6,518 nucleotides of DNA from the NCBI GenBank assembly GCA_937907485.1, contig CALESR010000371.1, forward strand, positions 1-6,518, in the 5' to 3' direction. A model generated the notes under the pieces. The model saw only the letters and a program-made list of their open reading frames with translations. It had not been told where the DNA came from and did not search any database. The stretch is from an uncultured Paracoccaceae bacterium. Its GTDB lineage: Bacteria > Pseudomonadota > Alphaproteobacteria > Rhodobacterales > Rhodobacteraceae. The translations under genes and the position numbers were made by a program. This document shows positions 1 through 5,817 of this stretch, piece by piece; position 1 is the stretch's first letter, and each line of letters begins with the position of its first letter.

Positions 1-1
1 A

Positions 2-655
2 GGGCCGCGCGCCGATGACCTGATGGAGGCGGTGTTCGCCGACGGCGTGCGCGCGGTGCGGTTTTTCCGCTTTGCGCGTTTTGATTTTGGCGGCGTGTCG
101 ATGGCGGTGGCGCGGTCGGGCTATTCCAAACAGGGCGGGTTCGAGATTTACGTTGAGGGCGCGCAGCACGGCATGCCGCTCTGGAACGCGCTGATGGAGG
201 CGGGCAAGGGCATGGACGTGCGCGCGGGCTGTCCCAACCTGATCGAGCGGATCGAAGGCGGGCTGCTGTCCTATGGCAATGACATGACGCGCGAGAATAC
301 GCCGCATGAATGCGACCTGGGCAAGTTTTGCAACGCGGGCCCGGGTATCGACCACGCCGGGCGCGAGGCCTTGGCACAGGAAGCCGCCACTGGGCCTGCG
401 CGCCAGATCCGGCCGATCGCCATCGACGGCGGCCCCGTGGTGCCCTGCCATCAGGCCTGGCCGGTGACCGATGCCCGCGGGCAGCGCGTGGGGCAGGTGA
501 CCTCGGCCACATGGTCGCCGGACAATGACACGAACGTTGCCATCGGCATGATCGAGCGGTCGCATTGGCAGGCGGGGACCGGGCTGCAGGTTCATACCCC
601 CGGCGGAGTGCGGTCGGCCGAAGTGCGCGCGCGGTTCTTTCATCCGGTTGGCTGA
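2..655 (+). CDS. dmdA: DMSP demethylase DmdA-type, THF-dependent methyltransferase (5' end missing)
   Basis: The frame is open from position 2 and ends at TGA 653-655, giving about 217 C-terminal residues of a protein usually near 360-370 residues; the true start is off the left edge, and the ATG at 23 is internal. The protein belongs to the GcvT/aminomethyltransferase fold. Known family role: DmdA moves a methyl group from dimethylsulfoniopropionate (DMSP) to tetrahydrofolate, giving methylmercaptopropionate and 5-methyl-THF in the cytoplasm. Motifs I recall as DmdA-typical are GPRADDLM at the window start, GYSKQGGFEIYVEG (nt 119-160), and GCPNLIERIEGGLLSYGND (about nt 227-283), followed by NTPHECDLGKF. 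The last ~100 residues, with VGQVTSATWSP and VAIGMIERSHW, fit the C-terminal barrel domain. meaB follows after 66 nt on the same strand. That gap has a GC-rich inverted repeat (GCCCCG 661-666 / CGGGGC 688-693) but no T-run, so readthrough is likely. DmdA-like paralogues of unknown substrate exist in this family, so DMSP as substrate is an inference. Confidence 0.8.
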   Translation, partial: GPRADDLMEAVFADGVRAVRFFRFARFDFGGVSMAVARSGYSKQGGFEIYVEGAQHGMPLWNALMEAGKGMDVRAGCPNLIERIEGGLLSYGNDMTRENTPHECDLGKFCNAGPGIDHAGREALAQEAATGPARQIRPIAIDGGPVVPCHQAWPVTDARGQRVGQVTSATWSPDNDTNVAIGMIERSHWQAGTGLQVHTPGGVRSAEVRARFFHPVG

Positions 656-709
656 CTGTCGCCCCGGACTGGACAGCGCAGGCGCCGCGGGGCAAGAGGG
701 GGGCAAACC

Positions 710-715
710 GGAGGG
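710..715 (+). promoter_or_regulatory. Ribosome binding site of meaB
   Basis: GGAGGG lies 6 nt before the ATG at 722. It is a near-perfect Shine-Dalgarno sequence and fixes this ATG as the start rather than any later one. Confidence 0.7.
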
Positions 716-721
716 CCCGCG

Positions 722-1711
722 ATGACCGACCTTGCCAGCCGCATCCTGTCAGGCGACCGCCGCGCACTGGCGCGGGCGATCACGCTGGTGGAATCGACCC
801 GCGCCGATCACCGCGAGCAGGCCCGCGTGCTGCTGGAACACCTGGCGGGGGCCAGACGGCAGGCGCTGCGCATTGGCCTCAGCGGCACGCCGGGGGTGGG
901 AAAATCGACCTTCATCGAGGCCTTTGGCACCATGCTGTGCGATCAGGGGCTGAAGGTGGCGGTGCTGGCGGTTGACCCGTCCTCGGCGCGCACCGGCGGC
1001 TCGATTCTGGGCGACAAGACAAGGATGGAGCGCCTGTCGCGCCTGCCCAACGCCTTTATCCGCCCCTCGCCCAGCCAGACGCATCTGGGCGGCGTCGCCC
1101 GCCGCACGCGGGAGGCGCTGGCGCTGTGCGAGGCGGCTGGCTTTGACATCGTGCTGATCGAAACCGTCGGCGTCGGCCAGTCGGAAACCGTGGTGGCCGA
1201 TCTGGCGGATGTCTTTGTGCTGCTGATGGCTCCGGCAGGCGGCGACGAGTTGCAGGGCGTCAAGCGCGGCATCATGGAGGCCGCCGACCTGATCGTCGTC
1301 AACAAGGCCGATGGCGACCTGAAACCCGCCGCGATGCGCACCTGCGCCGATTACGCCGGGGCGCTGCGCCTGCTGCGCCCCCGTCCGCAGGACGCGCCGG
1401 GGTATCCGCTGGCGATGACCGCCTCGGCGCTGCATGAGGATGGGCTGGCGCAGGTCTGGGACCGCATCACCGCGCTGACCGACTGGCGCCGCGCGCAGGG
1501 CCATTGGGACGCCCGCCGCGCCACGCAGGCCCGGCGCTGGTTCGAGGACGAGGTGCGACAGGCCCTGCTGGCCCAGTTGGACACTCCCACCGCCCGCGCC
1601 ACGCTGCAAGCGATGGGCGCCCAGGTTGAAGCAGGCGGGGTCAGCCCCGCGTCGGCGGCGCTGGCCGTGCTGTCCGCGCTCGATCAGGGCGTGACGGCAT
1701 CCACGCGGTAA
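722..1711 (+). CDS. meaB: MeaB/ArgK-family GTPase, methylmalonyl-CoA mutase chaperone
   Basis: This 329-residue G3E-family P-loop GTPase is close to the usual MeaB length. Visible motifs are a Walker A GTPGVGKS (residues 55-62), VDPSS (84-88) with a metal-site Asp, ILGDKTRM (95-102), the family signature ETVGVGQSE (147-155) that contains the switch region, and the guanine-specificity motif NKAD (194-197). An N-terminal helical segment (1-48) and a C-terminal helical dimerisation arm (about 260-329) complete the family layout. Known role: MeaB uses GTP to gate adenosylcobalamin loading and to protect or reactivate methylmalonyl-CoA mutase, which interconverts methylmalonyl-CoA and succinyl-CoA; the older name ArgK reflects a mistaken transport role. 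No mutase gene lies in this window. The last codons overlap the 3' end of the opposite-strand prepilin-like gene by 28 bp. The family call is firm; the exact mutase partner (methylmalonyl-, ethylmalonyl-CoA or other) cannot be told from here. Confidence 0.95.
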   Translation: MTDLASRILSGDRRALARAITLVESTRADHREQARVLLEHLAGARRQALRIGLSGTPGVGKSTFIEAFGTMLCDQGLKVAVLAVDPSSARTGGSILGDKTRMERLSRLPNAFIRPSPSQTHLGGVARRTREALALCEAAGFDIVLIETVGVGQSETVVADLADVFVLLMAPAGGDELQGVKRGIMEAADLIVVNKADGDLKPAAMRTCADYAGALRLLRPRPQDAPGYPLAMTASALHEDGLAQVWDRITALTDWRRAQGHWDARRATQARRWFEDEVRQALLAQLDTPTARATLQAMGAQVEAGGVSPASAALAVLSALDQGVTASTR

Positions 1712-2430
1712 TTGTCGATGCCATAAGACTCATCGCCGACGATCTGATTCGAGGTGCCATTGATGCTGAATTCAAAGCCCTCGGGTGGCGGCGATTCGGC
1801 GGTCAGCGTCACGCGCCAGGTTGAATCCTGCCACGAGGTCGAACGGTCGGAATGGGTGTAAAGCTCGCCACCACCGGTGCGGGTCATCGTATAGGTATAG
1901 GTCGAGCCATTGACCGTGACGGTGCCGGTGGGGTTGCTGGAACTCCCGTTGGTCATCGCGGAATAGCCGACCTCGACCCCGTCGATCAGGAAGGCAATAC
2001 CGTCGCCCCGCCCGCCGGCGGCCGTGTCGGAATGGATCGGGCTGGTGCCGTCCCAACTGTCGAGCAGCAAGAGATCAAAGGTGATCGTCGCCTCGGTGGT
2101 GCCCTCGGGCAGGATGACGTGATTCGTCAGCATGTCCTCGCTGCCCGCAAAGGGGCCAAGGAACGGGCCCAATTCGTCGGAATAGCCCATGCGGGCCACC
2201 GACCAGCCGGTGAAGTCGCCGTCCTCGAACCCGGCGACACGGGCGTTGATGGTGCCCATCAGTGCCACGGCGGCGTTGCTGAGGGACTGAGAGATCGACG
2301 CGCCAAGGTCACTGGTGCCGACGCGCACGGCAGCCGCCGAACTAAGGCCCAGACCGACAGTGGCGGCGGCCATGGTCACCCAATCGACCGTCACGGCGCC
2401 GGATTCAGTGGTCAGAAATTTCTTGAACAT
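1684..2430 (-). CDS. Flp-like prepilin with C-terminal lectin-like domain, function unknown
   Basis: This 248-residue protein starts at ATG 2430, with GGGAGA (2437-2442) 6 nt upstream. I recognise no named gene. The N-terminus MFKKFLTTESG is followed by AVTVDWVTMAAATVGLGLSS, which matches a class III (Flp/Tad) prepilin signal: a short basic leader, predicted cleavage after Gly11, an acidic residue at mature position +5 (Asp16; Glu in classic Flp), then a hydrophobic helix to about residue 35. A polar helix (about 38-66) follows. From FEDGDFTGWSV (68-78) to the end lies a Gly/Ser/Thr/Asp-rich, beta-rich region with LDSWDG (123-128), GRGDGIAFLIDG (140-151) and a final GIDNYRVDAV (237-246). These resemble jelly-roll or lectin-like modules of exported Rhodobacteraceae proteins. 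A normal Flp pilin is only about 50-70 residues, so the extra domain is unusual. Inferred: inner-membrane insertion and processing by a Tad-type peptidase, with the C-terminal domain outside the cytoplasm. No tad genes are in the window. Confidence 0.75.
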   Translation of the reverse strand: MFKKFLTTESGAVTVDWVTMAAATVGLGLSSAAAVRVGTSDLGASISQSLSNAAVALMGTINARVAGFEDGDFTGWSVARMGYSDELGPFLGPFAGSEDMLTNHVILPEGTTEATITFDLLLLDSWDGTSPIHSDTAAGGRGDGIAFLIDGVEVGYSAMTNGSSSNPTGTVTVNGSTYTYTMTRTGGGELYTHSDRSTSWQDSTWRVTLTAESPPPEGFEFSINGTSNQIVGDESYGIDNYRVDAVTP

Positions 2431-2554
2431 CGGAGTTCTCCCAGAGCGGGGATGAAACAGGGATAATCGGTTAATGGACTGCCAGACCCTTATTACAACC
2501 GATTGCGGCGGCTTTGCGGCCCGGTTAAGGCGTGATCCGGGCGCCCCTTGTCCC

Positions 2555-2583
2555 TTGACGCCCCCGCCGATTCCGCCTAAGAC
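2555..2583 (+). promoter_or_regulatory. Likely sigma-70-type promoter of rpmB
   Basis: TTGACG (2555-2560) matches the -35 consensus at five of six positions. It is spaced 17 nt from TAAGAC (2578-2583), a poor but usable -10 of the sort seen in GC-rich alphaproteobacteria. Transcription would begin near 2590, leaving a leader of about 97 nt before the rpmB ATG. The strong -35 and weak -10 fit a ribosomal protein gene, but this is prediction by eye. Confidence 0.55.
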
Positions 2584-2635
2584 CCGCCACGAGATTCCGG
2601 GTGCCGCCGAGCCAGCGCCCTGTGACGTTATCGGC

Positions 2636-2653
2636 GTCCCCCGATTCGGGGAC
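2636..2653 (+). other. Hairpin in the rpmB 5' leader
   Basis: GTCCCC (2636-2641) and GGGGAC (2648-2653) form a perfect 6-bp stem around a CGATTC loop, 34 nt before the rpmB start codon. A competing pairing of GGCGT (2633-2637) with ACGCC (2657-2661) is possible. No T-run follows, so it is not a terminator. It could be structural or a control element; nothing in the sequence decides this. Confidence 0.4.
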
Positions 2654-2687
2654 CAGACGCCCGCCTGACAATGACGAGGAAGACACC

Positions 2688-2969
2688 ATGTCGCGCCGCT
2701 GCGAACTGACCGGAAAAGGCCCGATGTCGGGCAACACCGTGAGCCACGCCAACAACAAGAACCGGCGCCGCTTTTTGCCGAACCTGGTCGACGTGACCTT
2801 GGCGTCGGAAAAGCTGGGCCGCACGTACAAGCTGCGCATCTCGGCGGCGGCGCTGCGTTCGGTGGATCACCGCGGCGGCTTTGACGCTTTCCTCGCCAAA
2901 TCGCGCGACGAAGAGCTGTCGGATCGCGTTCTGGCGATCAAGCGCGAGCTGGCCAAGGCCGCAGCCTGA
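2688..2969 (+). CDS. rpmB: 50S ribosomal protein L28
   Basis: This 93-residue basic protein is the large-subunit ribosomal protein L28 (bL28). It opens MSRRCELTGKGPMSGNTVSH, followed by a run of basic residues in NKNRRRFLPNL, the usual L28 N-terminus. It then carries YKLRISAAALRSVDHRGG (residues 47-64) and the helical, lysine-rich C-terminal extension typical of alphaproteobacterial L28, which is longer than the ~78-residue enterobacterial form. Only one cysteine (Cys5) is present, so this is the zinc-free form without paired CXXC motifs. The start at 2688 is preferred over upstream in-frame starts because GAGGA (2676-2680) sits 7 nt before it and the protein then begins exactly like the family. 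The gene is monocistronic: its own promoter lies upstream, an intrinsic terminator downstream, and both neighbours are on the other strand. Confidence 0.97.
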   Translation: MSRRCELTGKGPMSGNTVSHANNKNRRRFLPNLVDVTLASEKLGRTYKLRISAAALRSVDHRGGFDAFLAKSRDEELSDRVLAIKRELAKAAA

Positions 2970-2986
2970 ACCTTGAGTTCGGAATG

Positions 2987-3020
2987 ACGCAAGGCCCCGC
3001 TTTGGCGGGGCTTTTTGCGT
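2987..3020 (+). terminator. Rho-independent terminator of rpmB
   Basis: GCCCCGC (2994-3000) pairs with GCGGGGC (3005-3011) around a TTTG loop and is followed by TTTTT (3012-3016). Flanking ACGCAA (2987-2992) and TTGCGT (3015-3020) can extend the stem past a small bulge. It starts 17 nt after the rpmB stop. Read from the other strand the U-run is only two bases, so it would serve the converging selO transcript poorly unless the long stem alone is enough. Confidence 0.93.
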
Positions 3021-3023
3021 CGC

Positions 3024-4451
3024 TCAGGTGCCGCAATAGGTGACATGCGGGCCAGATCCCGCCGGTGCCGGCCCCTGCAGATCCTCGCAACCGGGCTGCG
3101 CACGAAACGGATCGGCCAGCACCGCCATCAGACGAAGAAACGGCGCCAGATCACCGGCAGTCGCGGCGGCCAGCGCCTCTTCGACCCGGTGGTTGCGCGG
3201 GATATAGAGCGGATTCGCCGCCTCCAGCGCCTCGGCCCCCAGCCCACGCCGCGCCTGCCATTCGGTCAGCCAGCCTGTCAGCCGCGGGTCGGCACCGATC
3301 TGCGCCCTCAGCGCCCGGTCATCGCCGCGCGCCACCCCGGCCAGTGCGCGGAAGGACTGCGTGAAATCCGCCCCCTGCGCGGTCAGCATGTCCAGAAACC
3401 GGTCGGTCAGCGCATCGTCCGCCACCCCCAGCTTGGCGCCGAACACCTTGCGACGCTCGTCGGCATACAGCGCCTCGGCCCCTTCGATCGCCGCTTGCAC
3501 ATCGGGCAACGCCTGTGCCGGATCGTCGGCCATCAGCGGCATCAGCGTCTCGCCCAGCCGCGCCAGATTCCAGCGCGCCAGCAAGGGCTGGTTGCCATAG
3601 GCATAACGCCCCTGCCGGTCGATCGAGGAAAACACCGCCGCCGGATCATGCGCGTCGAGAAAGGCGCAAGGGCCATAGTCGATGGTCTCGCCCGAGATCG
3701 CCATGTTGTCGGTGTTCATCACCCCATGCACGAATCCGACCCCCATCCAGCGCGCCACCAGCGCCATCTGCCGCCCGATCACCCGGTGCAGAAAGGCCAG
3801 ATAGCGGCCCGGCCCCGACAGATCGGGGTCATGACGCGCGATGGCATAGTCAGCCAACCGCCGCAGCCGGGCCGTTTCCTGCCGGGCGAAAAAGAACTGG
3901 AACGTCCCCACCCGCAGATGGCTCGATGCCACCCGCGCCAGCACCGCGCCCGGCTGCCAACCGTCGCGCCAGACCTGCTCGCCCGTGGTTACGGCAGCCA
4001 GCGCGCGGGTCGTGGGAATGCCCAAACCGGCCATCGCCTCGCCCATCAGCACCTCGCGCAGCACCGGCCCCAGCACCGCCTTGCCGTCGCCGCCGCGCGA
4101 AAACGGCGTGCGGCCCGAGCCCTTCAGGTGCAGATCGCGCCGCGCGCCGTGGCGGTCGATCACCTCGCCCACCAGCATCGCCCGTCCGTCCCCAAGTTGC
4201 GGGCTGAAGCCGCCGAACTGATGCCCGGCATAGGCCATCGCCAAGGGTGAAGCGCCCGGCGGCATCGCCCCGCCCGACAGCATTGCCAGACCTTCGGGCT
4301 GGGCCAACGCGACAGGATCAAGGCCCAACTCATCCGCCAGCCCCACGTTCAGCCAGACCAAGGCCGGGTCCGGCGCGCCGGGGCCCTGAAAGGACAGGAA
4401 CATGCCCTCCAACTCGCGGGCATAGGAATTGTCGAAATCAATCGTCAGCAT
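3024..4451 (-). CDS. selO: Protein adenylyltransferase SelO (YdiU/UPF0061 pseudokinase)
   Basis: SelO has a kinase-like fold but transfers AMP from ATP to Ser, Thr or Tyr of target proteins, with a role in oxidative stress responses in bacteria and mitochondria. From the ATG at 4451 it is 475 residues, usual for bacterial SelO. Visible signatures are YAGHQFGGF (74-82), LGDGR (86-90), LKGSGRTPFSRGGDG (109-123) with the N-lobe Lys110, GEAMAGLGIPTTRAL (137-151), SHLRVGTFQFF (177-187), VHGVMNTDNM (241-250) with Asp248/Asn249, and IDYGP (257-261) with the metal-binding Asp258. The protein ends TYCGT, placing Cys473 at the C-terminus where animal SELENOO has selenocysteine. An in-frame TTG at 4469 would add six residues, but GAGG (4458-4461) sits 6 nt before the ATG, so 4451 is chosen. 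The gene converges on rpmB with a 54-nt gap and is 112 nt from mtaB upstream. It may be read through from dapF-mtaB or have its own weak promoter. Confidence 0.96.
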   Translation of the reverse strand: MLTIDFDNSYARELEGMFLSFQGPGAPDPALVWLNVGLADELGLDPVALAQPEGLAMLSGGAMPPGASPLAMAYAGHQFGGFSPQLGDGRAMLVGEVIDRHGARRDLHLKGSGRTPFSRGGDGKAVLGPVLREVLMGEAMAGLGIPTTRALAAVTTGEQVWRDGWQPGAVLARVASSHLRVGTFQFFFARQETARLRRLADYAIARHDPDLSGPGRYLAFLHRVIGRQMALVARWMGVGFVHGVMNTDNMAISGETIDYGPCAFLDAHDPAAVFSSIDRQGRYAYGNQPLLARWNLARLGETLMPLMADDPAQALPDVQAAIEGAEALYADERRKVFGAKLGVADDALTDRFLDMLTAQGADFTQSFRALAGVARGDDRALRAQIGADPRLTGWLTEWQARRGLGAEALEAANPLYIPRNHRVEEALAAATAGDLAPFLRLMAVLADPFRAQPGCEDLQGPAPAGSGPHVTYCGT

Positions 4452-4563
4452 GGGGCACCTCTGCGGCAAAGATAATCCCTTGGCCGGGCCGGAAAACCCC
4501 GCCGCCGTCGTTCATCGTGCCTTAAATATTCACCATGAGACGCAGCAATCCGGCGTGCCGCGA
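4452..4563 (-). other. Gap between mtaB and selO
   Basis: These 112 nt contain an imperfect inverted repeat just after the mtaB stop: on the minus strand CGCGGCA (4562 to 4556), an 8-nt loop, then TGCTGCG (4547 to 4541), with one G-U pair. No T-run follows, so it is at best a weak terminator. An AT-rich patch, TTAAATATT at 4522-4530, stands out in otherwise GC-rich DNA. With TTGCTG upstream on the minus strand it could form a selO promoter, but no good -10 match is visible. Confidence 0.35.
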
Positions 4564-5817
4564 TCAAGCCCGCAGCTGCTGCCCGTCTTCGGCCCGGATG
4601 ACCACATCCAGCAGCGCACCGACTGGCTGATCGGTATCAAAGCCGACCTCGGTGAATTGCGCAGTGCGGCCCATGCGCGGGCTTTCGGTCAGCACCGCGT
4701 GGCGCTGGCCGACCTGTTCCGTCAGATGCGCCCGCGCCAGATCCTGACCCAAGGCCCTGAGCCGCGCCGCGCGTTCCTTGATCTGCGCCCCCGGCACCTG
4801 CGGCATGCGGGCCGCCGGGGTGCCCTTGCGCGGCGAATAGGGGAACACATGCAGCCACGTCAGCCCGCAGTCCCGCGCCAGCGCCAGCGTATTGTCGAAC
4901 ATCGCTTCGGTTTCGGTGGGAAACCCGGCGATCAGGTCGGCGCCATAGATCAGATCGGGGCGGGCGGCGCGCATCTCATGACAAAAGCGGATCGCGTCGT
5001 CGCGCAGGTGGCGGCGCTTCATGCGTTTCAGGATCATGTCGTCCCCCGCCTGCAGGGACAGATGCAGATGCGGCATCAGGCGGGGCTCGGCGGCGATGGT
5101 CTCGATCAGGGCCGGATCGGCCTCGATACTGTCGATCGAGGAAATCCGCAGCCGGGGCAGATCCGGCACCAGCCGCAGGATGCGCCTCACCAGATCGCCC
5201 AGCTTCGGCTGCGCGGGCAGGTCGGCACCCCACGAGGTCAGGTCCACCCCGGTCAGCACCACCTCCAGATAGCCTGCCTGCACCAGCCGCTTGATCTGAT
5301 CGACCACCACACCCGCCGGGACCGAGCGCGAGTTGCCCCTTCCATAGGGGATGATGCAAAAGGTGCAGCGGTGATCGCAGCCGTTTTGCACCTGCACATA
5401 AGCCCGCGCGCGGCTGCCAAAGCCGTCGATCAGATGCCCGGCGGTTTCGCGCACCGACAGGATGTCATTGACCTGCACCCGCTCGGTCTGGCCGATCAGG
5501 TCAGGCGCAAGGCCCTGCCAGACCTCGGCCTGCATCTTTTCATGGTTACCGATGACGCGCGTCACCTCAGGCATCGCGGCGAAGGTCTCGGGCTCGGTCT
5601 GCGCGGCGCAGCCGGTGACGATGATCGTGGCGCCGGGGTTTTCGCGGGCGATCTTGCGGATTTCCTGCCGGGCCTTGCGCACGGCCTCGACGGTGACGGC
5701 GCAGGTGTTGACGACATGGGCGTTGGCGACGCCCGCTGCCTCGGCCAAGGCCTTCATCGCCTCGGTTTCATAGGCGTTCAGCCGGCAGCCCAGTGTGGTG
5801 AAGACAGGCGCGCTCAT
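4564..5817 (-). CDS. mtaB: tRNA t6A37 methylthiotransferase MtaB
   Basis: MtaB is a radical-SAM enzyme that converts N6-threonylcarbamoyladenosine at position 37 of ANN-decoding tRNAs to the 2-methylthio form. The 417-residue product has the three-domain methylthiotransferase layout. An N-terminal UPF0004 domain carries Cys11 (TTLGCRLNAYE), Cys39 (NTCAVT) and Cys70 (TGCAAQ) for one Fe-S cluster. A radical-SAM domain has the CXXXCXXC motif in NGCDHRCTFCIIPYGRG (Cys147, 151, 154). The C-terminus (about 365-415) fits a TRAM RNA-binding domain. TLGCRLN and VPAGVVVDQIKRLV favour MtaB over MiaB or RimO. The frame is open further upstream to 6033, but that part is arginine-rich low-complexity sequence antiparallel to nothing known and lies within dapF. 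The ATG at 5817 gives the family start MSAPVFTTLGCRLN and overlaps the dapF stop as ATGA, implying translational coupling. Confidence 0.94.
   Translation of the reverse strand: MSAPVFTTLGCRLNAYETEAMKALAEAAGVANAHVVNTCAVTVEAVRKARQEIRKIARENPGATIIVTGCAAQTEPETFAAMPEVTRVIGNHEKMQAEVWQGLAPDLIGQTERVQVNDILSVRETAGHLIDGFGSRARAYVQVQNGCDHRCTFCIIPYGRGNSRSVPAGVVVDQIKRLVQAGYLEVVLTGVDLTSWGADLPAQPKLGDLVRRILRLVPDLPRLRISSIDSIEADPALIETIAAEPRLMPHLHLSLQAGDDMILKRMKRRHLRDDAIRFCHEMRAARPDLIYGADLIAGFPTETEAMFDNTLALARDCGLTWLHVFPYSPRKGTPAARMPQVPGAQIKERAARLRALGQDLARAHLTEQVGQRHAVLTESPRMGRTAQFTEVGFDTDQPVGALLDVVIRAEDGQQLRA

Larger units (their letters stand above)
2431..2687. other. Divergent intergenic region between prepilin-like gene and rpmB
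   Basis: These 257 nt should hold the start signals of both flanking genes. The plus-strand promoter for rpmB is listed separately. For the minus-strand gene the best match I find is TTGTAA (reading 2498 to 2493), followed after 16 nt by CATTAA (2476 to 2471), which is a weak match to sigma-70. The left part (about 2455-2500) is more AT-rich than the coding DNA around it. A short open frame at 2474-2668 lacks family features and crosses the promoter, so it is not called. Confidence 0.5.

Noticed and set aside
656..721. A possible terminator between dmdA and meaB (GCCCCG 661-666 / CGGGGC 688-693)
   Set aside because: The loop is 21 nt and no T-run follows, so it does not meet the pattern of an intrinsic terminator.
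749..1609. A 286-codon frame antisense to meaB
   Set aside because: No motifs and low-complexity composition; meaB is certain on the plus strand.
1852..2466. A 204-codon plus-strand frame antisense to the prepilin-like gene
   Set aside because: His/Gly/Arg-rich with no domain, whereas the minus-strand frame has a coherent prepilin N-terminus and a good ribosome binding site.
2474..2668. A 64-codon open frame between the prepilin-like gene and rpmB
   Set aside because: Proline-rich with no family likeness, no ribosome binding site, and it runs through the likely rpmB promoter and leader.
3015..4250. A 411-codon open frame on the plus strand, antisense to selO
   Set aside because: Arg/Gln/His-rich composition, no motifs, and it begins inside the rpmB terminator. 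selO on the other strand carries every family signature.
4452..4469. An in-frame TTG start that would lengthen SelO by six residues
   Set aside because: The extension contains the ribosome binding site GAGG that serves the ATG at 4451, so ATG is the better start.
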